Below, piece after piece: positions 42,279 to 50,647 of a stretch of 64,000 bases of DNA. The first letter of the stretch is position 1, and each line of letters opens with the position of its first letter. The notes below the pieces were generated by a model. That model did no database searches and was not told the DNA's origin. It saw nothing but the letters and a program-made list of their open reading frames with translations. Source of the DNA: HGM11368 sp051883455 (GTDB taxonomy: Bacteria; Bacillota; Clostridia; Christensenellales; UBA3700); the NCBI GenBank assembly GCA_051883455.1, contig JBJETT010000004.1:186001-250000 (forward strand), written 5' to 3'. The translations under genes were made by a program, and so were the position numbers.

Positions 42279-43150
42279 CTTACGACCAATCAGTGCAAGC
42301 TTACCTACAACGCTTCGAAGAGTTGCTGGGTAAATATATTGCAGACTACGATTGTCCTATAGACAGCATCAAGCAAGCAGTTTCCTATAGCATTTTGGAC
42401 GGCGGAAAGAGAATACGACCTTTGCTGGTATATCTAGGTGCCGAGCTTTGTGGTAGAGAGGCAAAAGAGGTAGATTATCTTGCGTTAGGCGTTGAGATGA
42501 TACATTCTTATTCGTTAGTTCACGATGATTTGCCGTGCATGGACGACGACGTGCTCAGACGAGGCAAACCGACCACACACGTCAAGTTTGGTCAAGATAT
42601 GGCTGTTTTGGCGGGGGACGGGCTTCTCAATATGGCGTTTGAAACTTTGCTATTGGATTGCAACAGAGCAAGCGACGTCAAGGCAGTCAAGTACGTTGCC
42701 GACTGTGCAGGCATTAGAGGAATGATAGGCGGACAAGCTTTGGACGTAGCCAATACCGACGAGCATGTTGACTTAGACTCAATACAGTTGCTCAACAGCC
42801 TCAAGACGGGCAAACTCATCAAAGCGGCACTAGTAGGCAGTTGCATCAAGTGTGGAGCAGACGACAAGCTCATCGAAGCAGTAGAAGTATACGCCGAGTG
42901 CATAGGCATAATTTTTCAGCTCGTTGACGACCTTCTCGATTTACATTCTACCAGCGCTCAGCTAGGCAAGTCCATCGGCAAGGACGCTAAGCAAAACAAA
43001 ATGACTTATACGGCGGTCGCGGGAGAAGAGCGTTGCCGTCAAACTATCCAAGAAATGCTACGCCGCGCTATAGAGGCAATCTCGCCGTACGGTTCGCGCG
43101 CAGACAATCTCATACAATTTGCCAACTACTTGACTCAAAGAGCGTACTAA
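42275..43150 (+). CDS. ispA: Farnesyl diphosphate synthase (polyprenyl synthetase)
   Basis: A 291-residue trans-prenyltransferase making FPP from IPP and DMAPP, the precursor for UppS. The first aspartate-rich motif is DDLPCMDDD, the second DDLLD; GGKRIRPLLVYLGAEL and GEQA-type GGQALDV are present. The start is TTG 42275, overlapping the xseB stop (TTGA), with GAGG upstream; no ATG/GTG fits. xseB-ispA-dxs is a conserved order. Confidence 0.94.
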   Translation: MTYDQSVQAYLQRFEELLGKYIADYDCPIDSIKQAVSYSILDGGKRIRPLLVYLGAELCGREAKEVDYLALGVEMIHSYSLVHDDLPCMDDDVLRRGKPTTHVKFGQDMAVLAGDGLLNMAFETLLLDCNRASDVKAVKYVADCAGIRGMIGGQALDVANTDEHVDLDSIQLLNSLKTGKLIKAALVGSCIKCGADDKLIEAVEVYAECIGIIFQLVDDLLDLHSTSAQLGKSIGKDAKQNKMTYTAVAGEERCRQTIQEMLRRAIEAISPYGSRADNLIQFANYLTQRAY

Positions 43151-43191
43151 TATATATTTATTTAGTTGGCATATAATTATATCGTAACAAT

Positions 43192-44898
43192 ATGAAAATT
43201 TTAGAGCAAGTCACCCAAGAAGGTGGCGTAAAAAAACTAAATATAGAGCAGCTCGAGCAGCTTAGCGGCGAAATTCGCAACGTAATAGTAGAGTCCGTGC
43301 TCGCTGGCGGTGGTCATCTGTCTTCCAATCTCGGCGTAGTCGAATTGGTCGTTGCATTGCATTACGTATTTGATTTTCCTAAGGACAAACTTATTTTTGA
43401 CGTAGGACACCAATGCTACGCGCACAAAATACTTACGGGCAGGCTCGACGGCTTTGCTCGTCTTAGACGTAGCAACGGCGTTGCAGGCTTCCCAAAGAGA
43501 GAAGAGAGCGAGTATGACGTAGCCAACACGGGACATGCTTCAACCTCGCTATCTATAGCGTGTGGATTGGCTAGGGCTCAATGCGAGGGCGAAATCATAT
43601 CCGTAGTAGGCGACGGAGCAATGACGGGTGGACTGATTTACGAAGCTCTCAACGATATAGCAGCGAGCAAAAACAAGCAAATCGTTATCATCAACGACAA
43701 CAAGCTTTCCATATCCTACAATCAAGGCTTCGTATCTTACTATTTGTCGCAACTTTGCAAGAGTCAAGAGGGCAAGTCTTTGCAAGAGATAGGACTAGAT
43801 TTTTACGGCAGTATCGACGGACACGATTTCAATCAACTCATCAAGGCGTTGCAATATGCCAAACAGTCGACAACTTCCGTAGTCATTCACGTTAGTACCG
43901 TCAAAGGCAAAGGTTACACGCCGGCGGAGCAAGACCCGGTGGCTTATCACGGCTATAGTACTACTTCGCCTCAAAAGACTTTTAGCAGTACTTTTGGCGA
44001 CAAAATCGTAGATTTAGCTAGTAAAAATCACGAGATTTGGGCTATTACCGCAGCAATGAAAGAGGGTGTGGGGCTCAGTGAATTTGCTAGACTATACCCC
44101 GACCGTTTCGTTGACGTAGGCATAGCAGAGGGGCACGCCGTAACCATGGCTAGCGGACTTGCGCTTGGCGGAAAACGCCCTATCTTTGCCGTATATTCCT
44201 CATTTTTGCAGCGAGCTTTCGACAATCTATTGCACGACGTATGTCTCAACGATTTGCCGGTAATTATTTGTGAGGATAGAAGCGGAATAGTAGGCGAAGA
44301 CGGCGAAACACACCAAGGAATATACGACGTATCCTTCCTTGCTTGCATGCCTAATATAGTCGTTATGCAACCCAAAGATTATCTTGAGCTTGACGATATG
44401 ATGGATTTTGCCTTGACGCTCAATCATCCTACCGTCATCAGGTATCCAAAAGGCGATATCAAGACGATATACGACTCACACACGGCTATAGAACTTGGTA
44501 AGTACGAATTTTTGCGTTATTCTAAGACCAATAACCTTACACTCATAGCAGGTGGCGCAACGGTCGTAGAACAAGCTTACAATGCCGTAATTGAGGCGCA
44601 AAAGCTAGGATATAACGTCAATCTAATCAACGCACGATTTGTCAAACCTATTGACCAAGACGCCTTAGATTTAGTCAAGGGTACTACCGTTGTCGTATTA
44701 GAAGACAACGTTCAGCGAGGCTCTTTGGGCGAAGCAATTGGCAATTTTTATGCAAGTAGCGACTTGGGTACTCACGTCATTGCCCTCAATCTTGGCGACG
44801 GCACACATTCGCAAGCCGACAAGGGCGAAATACTTGCTGACTACTCACTTGATAGCAAGAGTATATTGGATTTTATAGTTACTCATTATGCGCATTGA
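43192..44898 (+). CDS. dxs: 1-deoxy-D-xylulose 5-phosphate synthase
   Basis: A 568-residue thiamine-diphosphate enzyme, first step of the MEP pathway, shorter than the usual ~620-630. Motifs: GGGHLSSNLGVVELVVALHY, DVGHQCYAHKILTGR, GDGAMTGGLIYEALND (ThDP/Mg) and EDRSGIVGEDGETHQG. No Shine-Dalgarno is present. TATAAT stands 14 nt upstream (43172-43177), which would give a leader of only ~8 nt, but the -35 is poor. Confidence 0.95.
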   Translation: MKILEQVTQEGGVKKLNIEQLEQLSGEIRNVIVESVLAGGGHLSSNLGVVELVVALHYVFDFPKDKLIFDVGHQCYAHKILTGRLDGFARLRRSNGVAGFPKREESEYDVANTGHASTSLSIACGLARAQCEGEIISVVGDGAMTGGLIYEALNDIAASKNKQIVIINDNKLSISYNQGFVSYYLSQLCKSQEGKSLQEIGLDFYGSIDGHDFNQLIKALQYAKQSTTSVVIHVSTVKGKGYTPAEQDPVAYHGYSTTSPQKTFSSTFGDKIVDLASKNHEIWAITAAMKEGVGLSEFARLYPDRFVDVGIAEGHAVTMASGLALGGKRPIFAVYSSFLQRAFDNLLHDVCLNDLPVIICEDRSGIVGEDGETHQGIYDVSFLACMPNIVVMQPKDYLELDDMMDFALTLNHPTVIRYPKGDIKTIYDSHTAIELGKYEFLRYSKTNNLTLIAGGATVVEQAYNAVIEAQKLGYNVNLINARFVKPIDQDALDLVKGTTVVVLEDNVQRGSLGEAIGNFYASSDLGTHVIALNLGDGTHSQADKGEILADYSLDSKSILDFIVTHYAH

Positions 44899-45610
44899 TT
44901 TATATTTAGTTAGCAACCACGATTTATCTCGTGCCAAAGCGCAACAAATGCTCAAAGAAGGCATGATTTTGTGCAACGGCAAGCAGCTCACCAAAGCTTC
45001 TTACGACGTCAAACCCGACGACGTTGTTACAATCAACAATAGTTTTCAATACGCCTCTGTTGGCGGAGATAAGCTCAAAAAGGCTTTGGACGATTTTTCT
45101 TACGACCCCAGTGGCAAAATATGCGTAGATATCGGTGCCTCCAACGGTGGTTTTACCGATTGTCTGTTGCAACACGGAGCTAGCAAAGTCTACGCGATTG
45201 ACGTGGGAGAATGCGCCTTTGACGACAGACTAAAAAACGATAATAGAGTAGTCGTCAAGGATAGGACCAACGCTAGAAATCTTACCTCGCAAGACCTTGG
45301 CGAAAAGTGTGATTTTTGTTGCGTTGACGTCAGTTTTATATCCCTCAAATATCTTCTTCCTACCGTTTTTGACTTGCTCAAAGACGGAGGTGAAGCCATT
45401 TGTCTTGTCAAACCTCAATTCGAAGCGGGCAAGAGCAACCTCAGCAAAAAGGGTATCGTTACTGACCCCAAGGTGCGACAAAGAGTGCTACAAGACGTAT
45501 GTGATTACGCAGTTTCTTTGGGATTTACTCTATATGGCACGACCACAGCCCCAATCAAGGACAAAAAAAATATAGAATTTTTGATTTATATTGCCAAAAT
45601 TATTGTATAA
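44888..45610 (+). CDS. tlyA: TlyA-family rRNA 2'-O-methyltransferase
   Basis: A 240-residue protein with an N-terminal S4 RNA-binding domain (RIDLYLVSNHDLSRAKAQQM) and an FtsJ-like SAM methyltransferase (CVDIGASNGGFTDCLLQHGA ... VKPQFEAGKSNLSKKGIV outline, motifs at about residues 80-100 and 176-193). TlyA methylates 16S/23S rRNA in mycobacteria; the Firmicute target is less certain. It overlaps dxs by 11 nt. Confidence 0.9.
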   Translation: MRIDLYLVSNHDLSRAKAQQMLKEGMILCNGKQLTKASYDVKPDDVVTINNSFQYASVGGDKLKKALDDFSYDPSGKICVDIGASNGGFTDCLLQHGASKVYAIDVGECAFDDRLKNDNRVVVKDRTNARNLTSQDLGEKCDFCCVDVSFISLKYLLPTVFDLLKDGGEAICLVKPQFEAGKSNLSKKGIVTDPKVRQRVLQDVCDYAVSLGFTLYGTTTAPIKDKKNIEFLIYIAKIIV

Positions 45611-45631
45611 TTATGCAGTTTATTATATAAT
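45603..45631 (+). promoter_or_regulatory. Sigma-A promoter of nadK, placed for a leaderless mRNA
   Basis: TTGTAT (45603-45608, overlapping the tlyA stop), 17-bp spacer, perfect TATAAT (45626-45631), 6 nt, then the nadK ATG. No Shine-Dalgarno is present. Confidence 0.75.
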
Positions 45632-45637
45632 TACTGT

Positions 45638-46483
45638 ATGAAATTAGGCATTTATTCCAATCTAAACAGAGATATTGAGTGCAAAGAATGTTTACGTTTT
45701 ACTAGCCTTCTGCAAGAGCGAGGGGTAGATTTTTTGGTGTGCGACAACGCAGCTAGTTATTTTGACGAGCAATTTGTATCTGATTTAGACTACGTTGCCT
45801 CGTGGTGCGACGTATTCGTAGCGTTTGGCGGTGACGGCACAATGCTTGAGGTCATCAACGCTTGCACCGTATACGACAAGCCTTTGCTCGGTGTCAATAT
45901 GGGCAAAATCGGCTTTTTGAGCGAAATCAGTCAAGAGCAAATCAATCTTGCCATAGACAAAATTTTGAATAGAGAATATTCGGTAGAGAGTAGAATGATG
46001 CTTGAGGTTCAAGTTGACGGCAAAAGCTACTACGCTCTCAACGAAGCCTTGTTTTCTAGTAAGGACAACTGCCACGTAGTCACCGTAGATATAGCCGTTG
46101 ACGGCAATTACACCGACAAAATGCGCGGAGACGGCGTGCTCGTATCTACGCCTACGGGCTCTACGGCATATTCTTTAGCGTGCAATGGACCTATTTTATC
46201 GCCTGACGTCGACGCAATACTCATCAATATGGTTTGTCCTCACACCTTGCATTCTTGTCCGCTCGTAGTCAACGGCAACAGTACGATTACGCTTACTAGT
46301 AAAGTAGGCAATAGTGCAATGCGTTTGCTTATAGACGGTCGTATCGTAGACGAGTTTGACGATACTATCACCATTACCGTCAATAAGAGTATAAGACAAG
46401 CCAAATTTATAAGAATGAGCAACGTCAATTTTTATCAAAAACTTATCAAAAAACTAAGTTATTGGGGAGAGATAAATGAATAA
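45638..46483 (+). CDS. nadK: NAD kinase
   Basis: A 281-residue enzyme that phosphorylates NAD to NADP. The GGDGTML motif, GVNMGKIGFLSEI, NEALFSSKDNCHVV (NE block), DGVLVSTPTGSTAYSLACNGP outline (STPTGSTAYSLA) and NMVCPHTLHS-type region are visible. The start is set by the promoter geometry; the codon lies 27 nt after the tlyA stop. argR overlaps the end. Confidence 0.94.
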   Translation: MKLGIYSNLNRDIECKECLRFTSLLQERGVDFLVCDNAASYFDEQFVSDLDYVASWCDVFVAFGGDGTMLEVINACTVYDKPLLGVNMGKIGFLSEISQEQINLAIDKILNREYSVESRMMLEVQVDGKSYYALNEALFSSKDNCHVVTVDIAVDGNYTDKMRGDGVLVSTPTGSTAYSLACNGPILSPDVDAILINMVCPHTLHSCPLVVNGNSTITLTSKVGNSAMRLLIDGRIVDEFDDTITITVNKSIRQAKFIRMSNVNFYQKLIKKLSYWGEINE

Positions 46484-46925
46484 GAAGCACAGACAACAAC
46501 TGATTTTGGACATAATCAACCAATTTGAGATAGATACGCAAGACGAGCTGGTATCAATGCTCAATTCCAAGGGTTGCGAGGTTACACAAGCGACGGCTTC
46601 TCGTGACGTCAAAGAATTGGAGCTGGTCAAAGTAGCTGGTAGAGAAAAACGCTACAAATACGCTCAAGTTGGCTCGGCGGTATACGGTGACCGCACCAAG
46701 TACGGCAATATCTTTAGAGAGAGTGTCGTATCCTTGCAATATGCGCAAAATCTCGTCGTAATCAAGACGGTGCACGGAGGCGCCAATTCTGCCGCAGCAT
46801 TTATCGACAATCTTTCCATAACCGATATAATCGGCTCTATCGCGGGTGACGACACGATATTTATAGCCACCAAAAGTGAAGAATGTGCTAAGCGCATAAC
46901 CGAACAACTCAAAAACTGTTTTTAA
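46476..46925 (+). CDS. argR: Arginine repressor
   Basis: A 149-residue hexameric regulator of arginine metabolism. The N-terminal winged helix has TQDELVSMLNSKGCEVTQAT followed by SRDVKEL. The C-terminal domain has the arginine-binding GSIAGDDTIFIA motif. It overlaps nadK by 8 nt with GGGGAGA upstream. Located before recN, as ahrC is in Bacillus; no arginine biosynthesis genes are in the window. Confidence 0.95.
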   Translation: MNKKHRQQLILDIINQFEIDTQDELVSMLNSKGCEVTQATASRDVKELELVKVAGREKRYKYAQVGSAVYGDRTKYGNIFRESVVSLQYAQNLVVIKTVHGGANSAAAFIDNLSITDIIGSIAGDDTIFIATKSEECAKRITEQLKNCF

Positions 46926-46928
46926 TAT

Positions 46929-48629
46929 ATGCTACAACAACTTGTCATCAACAATATCGCAATTATCAGCAATCTTCAAGTCGAACTAGGCGTTGGACTC
47001 AACGTTTTTAGTGGCGAAACGGGCGCAGGTAAGTCGATAATAATAGATAGTATCAACTTTGTTCTCGGCAAGCGTGCCGACAAATCTCTCATCAGATATG
47101 GGCAGACTCAAGCAAGCGTTTGCGCTACCTTCGATATAACCAACTGTAAGGCAACCAAAGAGGTCTTGCAAAACGTAGACGTTGACAATGACGACGATAT
47201 ATTGTGCATCAAGCGTACCATGACCTTAGAGGGCAAAAATACGTGCTCGGTCAACGGCGTCAAAATTACCCTAGCAATTCTTAGAGAAATTACGTCCACG
47301 CTCGTAGACGTCTACGGACAACACGAATCGACGGCAATGCTTGACGATTCCAATCACCTTGCACTGCTTGACGAGTATTGCAAAGACGAAATTGCCGAAC
47401 TAAAAGACGCACAAACTAAGTATTATTCGCAATATCGCAGCACCTTGTCAAGACTGCAAAAATACGGCTCTATGTCCGAGCTAAACAAAAACGTAGATTT
47501 GCTTGCATATCAAATCAAAGAGATAGAAGACGCCAACCTCAAAGAGGGCGAAGAAGAGGATTTGCTCGCTACTCGCAGAATGATGAACAATTCTCAAAAA
47601 ATCGTTACTGCGCTCTCAACCGCATATAATCTCATTGCTCAAGACGACGGTAGCGTGTTAGAAAGGCTGGCTATTGCTACCAAAGAATTAGAAAAAATCA
47701 GCGACGACGTAAGCGAAATCGAAGAGTACTTAGAGAGAATAGACGGTTGCACGTCGGAGCTCAAGGATTTGTCCTCATCCTTGCAAGATTTGGCTGAGTC
47801 GTGCGAATTTGACGGACAACAATACGAATATGTCGAGCAAAGGCTAGACCTCATACGTAGGCTCAAGAAAAAATACGGCTCAAGCATAGAAGAAATTTTG
47901 CAATACAAAGACAAACTGCAAGAAGAATACGACTTTTATTGTGACGGCGAAGCTCAAATGGAGATTTTGCAACGACAACTCGAGCAAGAAAAGCGTTTAC
48001 TCATCGACAATAGCGTAGCCCTCAGTATGCTAAGGCGCAAATATGCTCGTAAGCTAGGCGATAATATACAAAGCGAGCTATCTCAGCTCGGCATGAAAAA
48101 TTGTCAATTCGACACCAAGTTTGACGTAGAACCAACCGACGACGATATCATCGACAAGATTACGTCTAACGGCTTCGACTCTCCCGTATTTTTATTCTCC
48201 GCCAACGCAGGTCAACCCGTTAGAGAACTTAGCAAAATCATATCGGGCGGTGAGTTGTCAAGATTTATGCTTGCCGTCAAGTCGACGCTGGCAGGTCTAG
48301 AAGGCGTAGACAGCATGATTTTTGACGAAATAGACAGCGGTATCAGTGGACGTACGGCGCAAGTCGTTGCCCAAAAGCTCTACCAAATCAGCAAGAGTAG
48401 ACAAGTCCTCGCTATCACGCATTTGCCTCAGCTTGCAGGCATGGCTGACCACAACTATCTCATAGACAAAAGCGTGCAAGACGGTGAAACTAACACCACG
48501 CTCACCAAGCTCTACGGTGACGAGCTAATCAACGAGCTTGCCAGACTTATCGGTGGCAGTCAAACGTCACAGGTAGCTATAGAGCACGCCAAAGAGCTGA
48601 AGCAACAAGCCGACGAATCAAAACGCTAA
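46929..48629 (+). CDS. recN: DNA repair protein RecN
   Basis: A 566-residue SMC-like ATPase acting in double-strand break repair. Walker A is FSGETGAGKSIII (about residue 30), a coiled-coil middle (about 150-350) follows, then the signature ISGGELSRFMLAVK and Walker B MIFDEIDSGISG. LAITHLPQLAGMADHNYLI closes the head. It starts 3 nt after argR without a clear ribosome site. Confidence 0.96.
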   Translation: MLQQLVINNIAIISNLQVELGVGLNVFSGETGAGKSIIIDSINFVLGKRADKSLIRYGQTQASVCATFDITNCKATKEVLQNVDVDNDDDILCIKRTMTLEGKNTCSVNGVKITLAILREITSTLVDVYGQHESTAMLDDSNHLALLDEYCKDEIAELKDAQTKYYSQYRSTLSRLQKYGSMSELNKNVDLLAYQIKEIEDANLKEGEEEDLLATRRMMNNSQKIVTALSTAYNLIAQDDGSVLERLAIATKELEKISDDVSEIEEYLERIDGCTSELKDLSSSLQDLAESCEFDGQQYEYVEQRLDLIRRLKKKYGSSIEEILQYKDKLQEEYDFYCDGEAQMEILQRQLEQEKRLLIDNSVALSMLRRKYARKLGDNIQSELSQLGMKNCQFDTKFDVEPTDDDIIDKITSNGFDSPVFLFSANAGQPVRELSKIISGGELSRFMLAVKSTLAGLEGVDSMIFDEIDSGISGRTAQVVAQKLYQISKSRQVLAITHLPQLAGMADHNYLIDKSVQDGETNTTLTKLYGDELINELARLIGGSQTSQVAIEHAKELKQQADESKR

Positions 48630-48649
48630 CAACGATTATTTAGGTATAT

Positions 48650-48693
48650 TCTCCTTGCTTTTTCTTACACTAATCAAAGCAAGGAGATTTTTT
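48650..48693 (+). terminator. Terminator-like hairpin whose 3' arm is the spoIVB ribosome-binding site
   Basis: A perfect 12-bp inverted repeat (TCTCCTTGCTTT 48650-48661 / AAAGCAAGGAGA 48676-48687) followed by TTTTTT directly before the spoIVB ATG. The 3' arm contains AAGGAG. Transcripts coming from recN would either stop here or hide the spoIVB site; a transcript starting inside or after the 5' arm would not. Confidence 0.75.
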
Positions 48694-49842
48694 ATGTCAA
48701 AAAGACTAAAATTTACAACGAGTTTTGTCATTCTCACAACGATAATACTAGCGGTATGCTTAGGGTTCAGCTTTTCTCAAGAGGTTGTCGGTTCGGTAAG
48801 ATTTGCTAGCTCTAACGACGTTTCGGCATATTCAGAGCAAGCCGAAGGTGTAGCGGCAACCGACTTTGAAGACTATTTATTACCCGATTTAGTTTTTGAT
48901 ACGACGACGGCTAGTTCAATCAAGACTGTCAATATAGGCGGTTTCCCCGTCGGTATCAATCTCAAGACTGACGGTCTGATAATTTTATCCAAGTGCAAAG
49001 TAGTTACTTCTAAGGGCGTATTAGAGCCCGCGCAAAATATTGACGTCAAGAGTGGTGACGTGTTAGTTGCAGTCAACGATTGTCCAATCAAATGCAAAGA
49101 AGACGTAGAAAAAGCGCTCAACGAATGCGATGGACAAGCCACCTTATCTATCAGACGTGGTAGCTTAATTACTAAGTACGATATAACACCCGTGACAGAC
49201 AGCGTCAACGGCAAAAAGAGGATAGGACTTGTACTGCAAGACGGAGTGCTAGGCATAGGCACAATGACCTTTATAGACTCAAGCACGGGCAAGTACGCAT
49301 GTCTTGGACATCCAATCAAGGATAGCGAAAATAATGACGTTATTTGCGGTGGTGGCAATATCTTCTCAGCCGACGTATCGGGCGTCAAAAAGGGGCAAAA
49401 AGGCAAAGCAGGCGAGTTGTCGGGGATATTCGATTATACCATTATGCCAATAGGTCGCGTAACCAAAAACAATACTTTCGGTCTATACGGAGAGTACCAA
49501 CGTCGCGTCTCCACCAACACTATACAAGTGGCGCATAGAGATGCCGTCAAGCCCGGCAAAGCACAAATATTGACTACTATCAGCGGTAGCAAGCCAAGAT
49601 TGTACGATATAGAGATTATCAAGGTCAACAAGCAATCGCAAGCAAGCGATAAGAGCATGGTAATTCGCATCGTTGACGAACAACTTCTCAAAGTCACAGG
49701 GGGTATTGTACAAGGCATGAGTGGTAGTCCTATCATTCAAAACGGTATGTTAGTCGGCGCAGTAACTCACGTGTTTATCAACGACCCAACCAAGGGCTAC
49801 GGACTGTATGCTCAATGGATGATAGAGGAGTGCAACAAATAA
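48694..49842 (+). CDS. spoIVB: SpoIVB serine peptidase
   Basis: A 382-residue forespore protease (S55 family) that signals across the membrane to activate pro-sigma K processing. An N-terminal membrane/signal segment (about 9-27) is followed by a PDZ domain (about 85-165). The peptidase domain has His206 in CLGHPI and Ser343 in GMSGSP. The start ATG 48694 carries AAGGAG in a hairpin arm; the in-frame TTG at 48655 lies in that hairpin. spo0A, the normal next gene, is not there. Confidence 0.95.
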   Translation: MSKRLKFTTSFVILTTIILAVCLGFSFSQEVVGSVRFASSNDVSAYSEQAEGVAATDFEDYLLPDLVFDTTTASSIKTVNIGGFPVGINLKTDGLIILSKCKVVTSKGVLEPAQNIDVKSGDVLVAVNDCPIKCKEDVEKALNECDGQATLSIRRGSLITKYDITPVTDSVNGKKRIGLVLQDGVLGIGTMTFIDSSTGKYACLGHPIKDSENNDVICGGGNIFSADVSGVKKGQKGKAGELSGIFDYTIMPIGRVTKNNTFGLYGEYQRRVSTNTIQVAHRDAVKPGKAQILTTISGSKPRLYDIEIIKVNKQSQASDKSMVIRIVDEQLLKVTGGIVQGMSGSPIIQNGMLVGAVTHVFINDPTKGYGLYAQWMIEECNK

Positions 49843-49880
49843 TCAAAGCATAATTTATACAATAATGACTTCGCTCAGTC

Positions 49881-49907
49881 AAAATCCGCTCTCGTAGCGG
49901 ATTTTTA
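49881..49907 (+). terminator. Intrinsic terminator after spoIVB
   Basis: AAAATCCGCT-CTCGT-AGCGGATTTT, a perfect 10-bp stem ending in T-rich sequence. Confidence 0.92.
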
Positions 49908-49943
49908 TTTGCTATTATTTTGAGAGATACAAACGTGCAAACA

Positions 49944-49972
49944 TTGACTTTTGCTTGTCGTGCGTGTACAAT
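49944..49972 (+). promoter_or_regulatory. Sigma-A type promoter reading into the tandem array, antisense to tRNA-Trp
   Basis: TTGACT (49944-49949), 17-bp spacer, TACAAT (49967-49972). Predicted start about 49979. No protein gene follows; the first thing transcribed is the 149-bp repeat array, on the strand opposite to the tRNA. It could also serve proC further on if the array does not terminate it. Confidence 0.6.
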
Positions 49973-50375
49973 ATTTTTAGATTAAAGCTTCGTGAGCGTC
50001 ACACGCAACCTTTTGCCATAGGATATGGCAAAATAGTGGAGAATCGCGAGAATAAAATAAAAAATCAGTCTACGAATATAGACTGACCCACAGGGGAGAC
50101 GCGATTCGTAAGGAGCTCTAGCGACGGAATAGCGAGCCTTGCGAGCGTCACACGCAACCTTTTGCCATAAAATATGGCAAAATAGTGGAGAATCGCGAGA
50201 ATAAAATAAAAAATCAGTCTACGAATATAGACTGACCCACAGGGGAGACGCGATTCGTAAGGAGCTCTAGCGACGGAATAGCGAGCCTTGCGAGCGTCAC
50301 ACGCAACCTTTTGCCATAAAATATGGCAAAATAGTGGAGAATCGCGAGAATAAAATAAAAAATCAGTCTACGAAT

Positions 50376-50475
50376 NNNNNNNNNNNNNNNNNNNNNNNNN
50401 NNNNNNNNNNNNNNNNNNNNNNNNNNNNNNNNNNNNNNNNNNNNNNNNNNNNNNNNNNNNNNNNNNNNNNNNNNN
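50376..50475. other. Assembly gap of 100 N
   Basis: Exactly 100 N in the middle of a repeat unit, a common placeholder size. From the phase of the flanks, the missing length should be 103 nt plus any multiple of 149. Confidence 0.95.
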
Positions 50476-50495
50476 AATAGTGGAGAATCGCGAGA

Positions 50496-50530
50496 ATAAA
50501 ATAAAAAATCAGTCTACGAATATAGACTGA
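50496..50530 (-). terminator. Intrinsic terminator of tRNA-Trp
   Basis: Read on the minus strand: TCAGTCTA-TATTCG-TAGACTGA followed by TTTTTTATTTTAT. It lies just after the encoded CCA end of the tRNA; the same hairpin is copied in each array unit. Confidence 0.9.
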
Positions 50531-50531
50531 T

Positions 50532-50606
50532 TGGCAGGGGAGACGCGATTCGAACACGCAACCAATGGTTTTGGAGACCACTACTCTACCGTTGAGCCAC
50601 TCCCCT
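50532..50606 (-). tRNA. tRNA-Trp (anticodon CCA)
   Basis: The minus strand folds as a full cloverleaf. Acceptor AGGGGAG/CTCCCCT, D-arm GCTC/GAGT, anticodon stem GTGGT/ACCAT with loop CTCCAAA (anticodon CCA, reading UGG), T-arm GCGTG/CGCGT with loop TTCGAAT. G73 and CCA are encoded (50532-50535), and G73 is the bacterial Trp discriminator. A consensus promoter and a terminator flank it. Confidence 0.96.
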
Positions 50607-50618
50607 AAGTTCTTATAT

Positions 50619-50647
50619 ATTATATAAAAAAAGGGCATTTGTGTCAA
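50619..50647 (-). promoter_or_regulatory. Consensus sigma-A promoter of tRNA-Trp
   Basis: On the minus strand TTGACA (50647-50642), 17-bp spacer, TATAAT (50624-50619), both perfect. The start should fall near 50612, leaving a leader of about six bases for RNase P to remove. Confidence 0.88.

Larger units (their letters stand above)
49994..50530 (+). repeat. 149-bp tandem array derived from the 3' end of tRNA-Trp
   Basis: Units start at 49994, 50143 and 50292 (period exactly 149) and run into an assembly gap; a partial last unit (50476-50530) merges into the tRNA gene. Units 1 and 2 differ only in a hairpin loop (GGA versus AAA). Each full unit holds, in plus orientation: an 11-nt CACACGCAACC, a 10-bp hairpin TTTTGCCATA/TATGGCAAAA, GAATCGCG, the tRNA terminator hairpin (TCAGTCTA/TAGACTGA), a 17-nt copy of the tRNA acceptor/T-arm complement (AGGGGAGACGCGATTCG) and about 40 nt of unique sequence. 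No open frame is supported. Copy number is unknown because of the gap. Confidence 0.9.

Noticed and set aside
43172..43194. dxs as a further leaderless gene
   Set aside because: TATAAT is 14 nt from the ATG and the -35 is poor, so it does not fit the 6-nt rule, although it also lacks a Shine-Dalgarno.
49994..50530. Array considered as CRISPR
   Set aside because: The repeat unit is 149 bp with no variable spacers and no cas genes nearby; the content is tRNA-derived.
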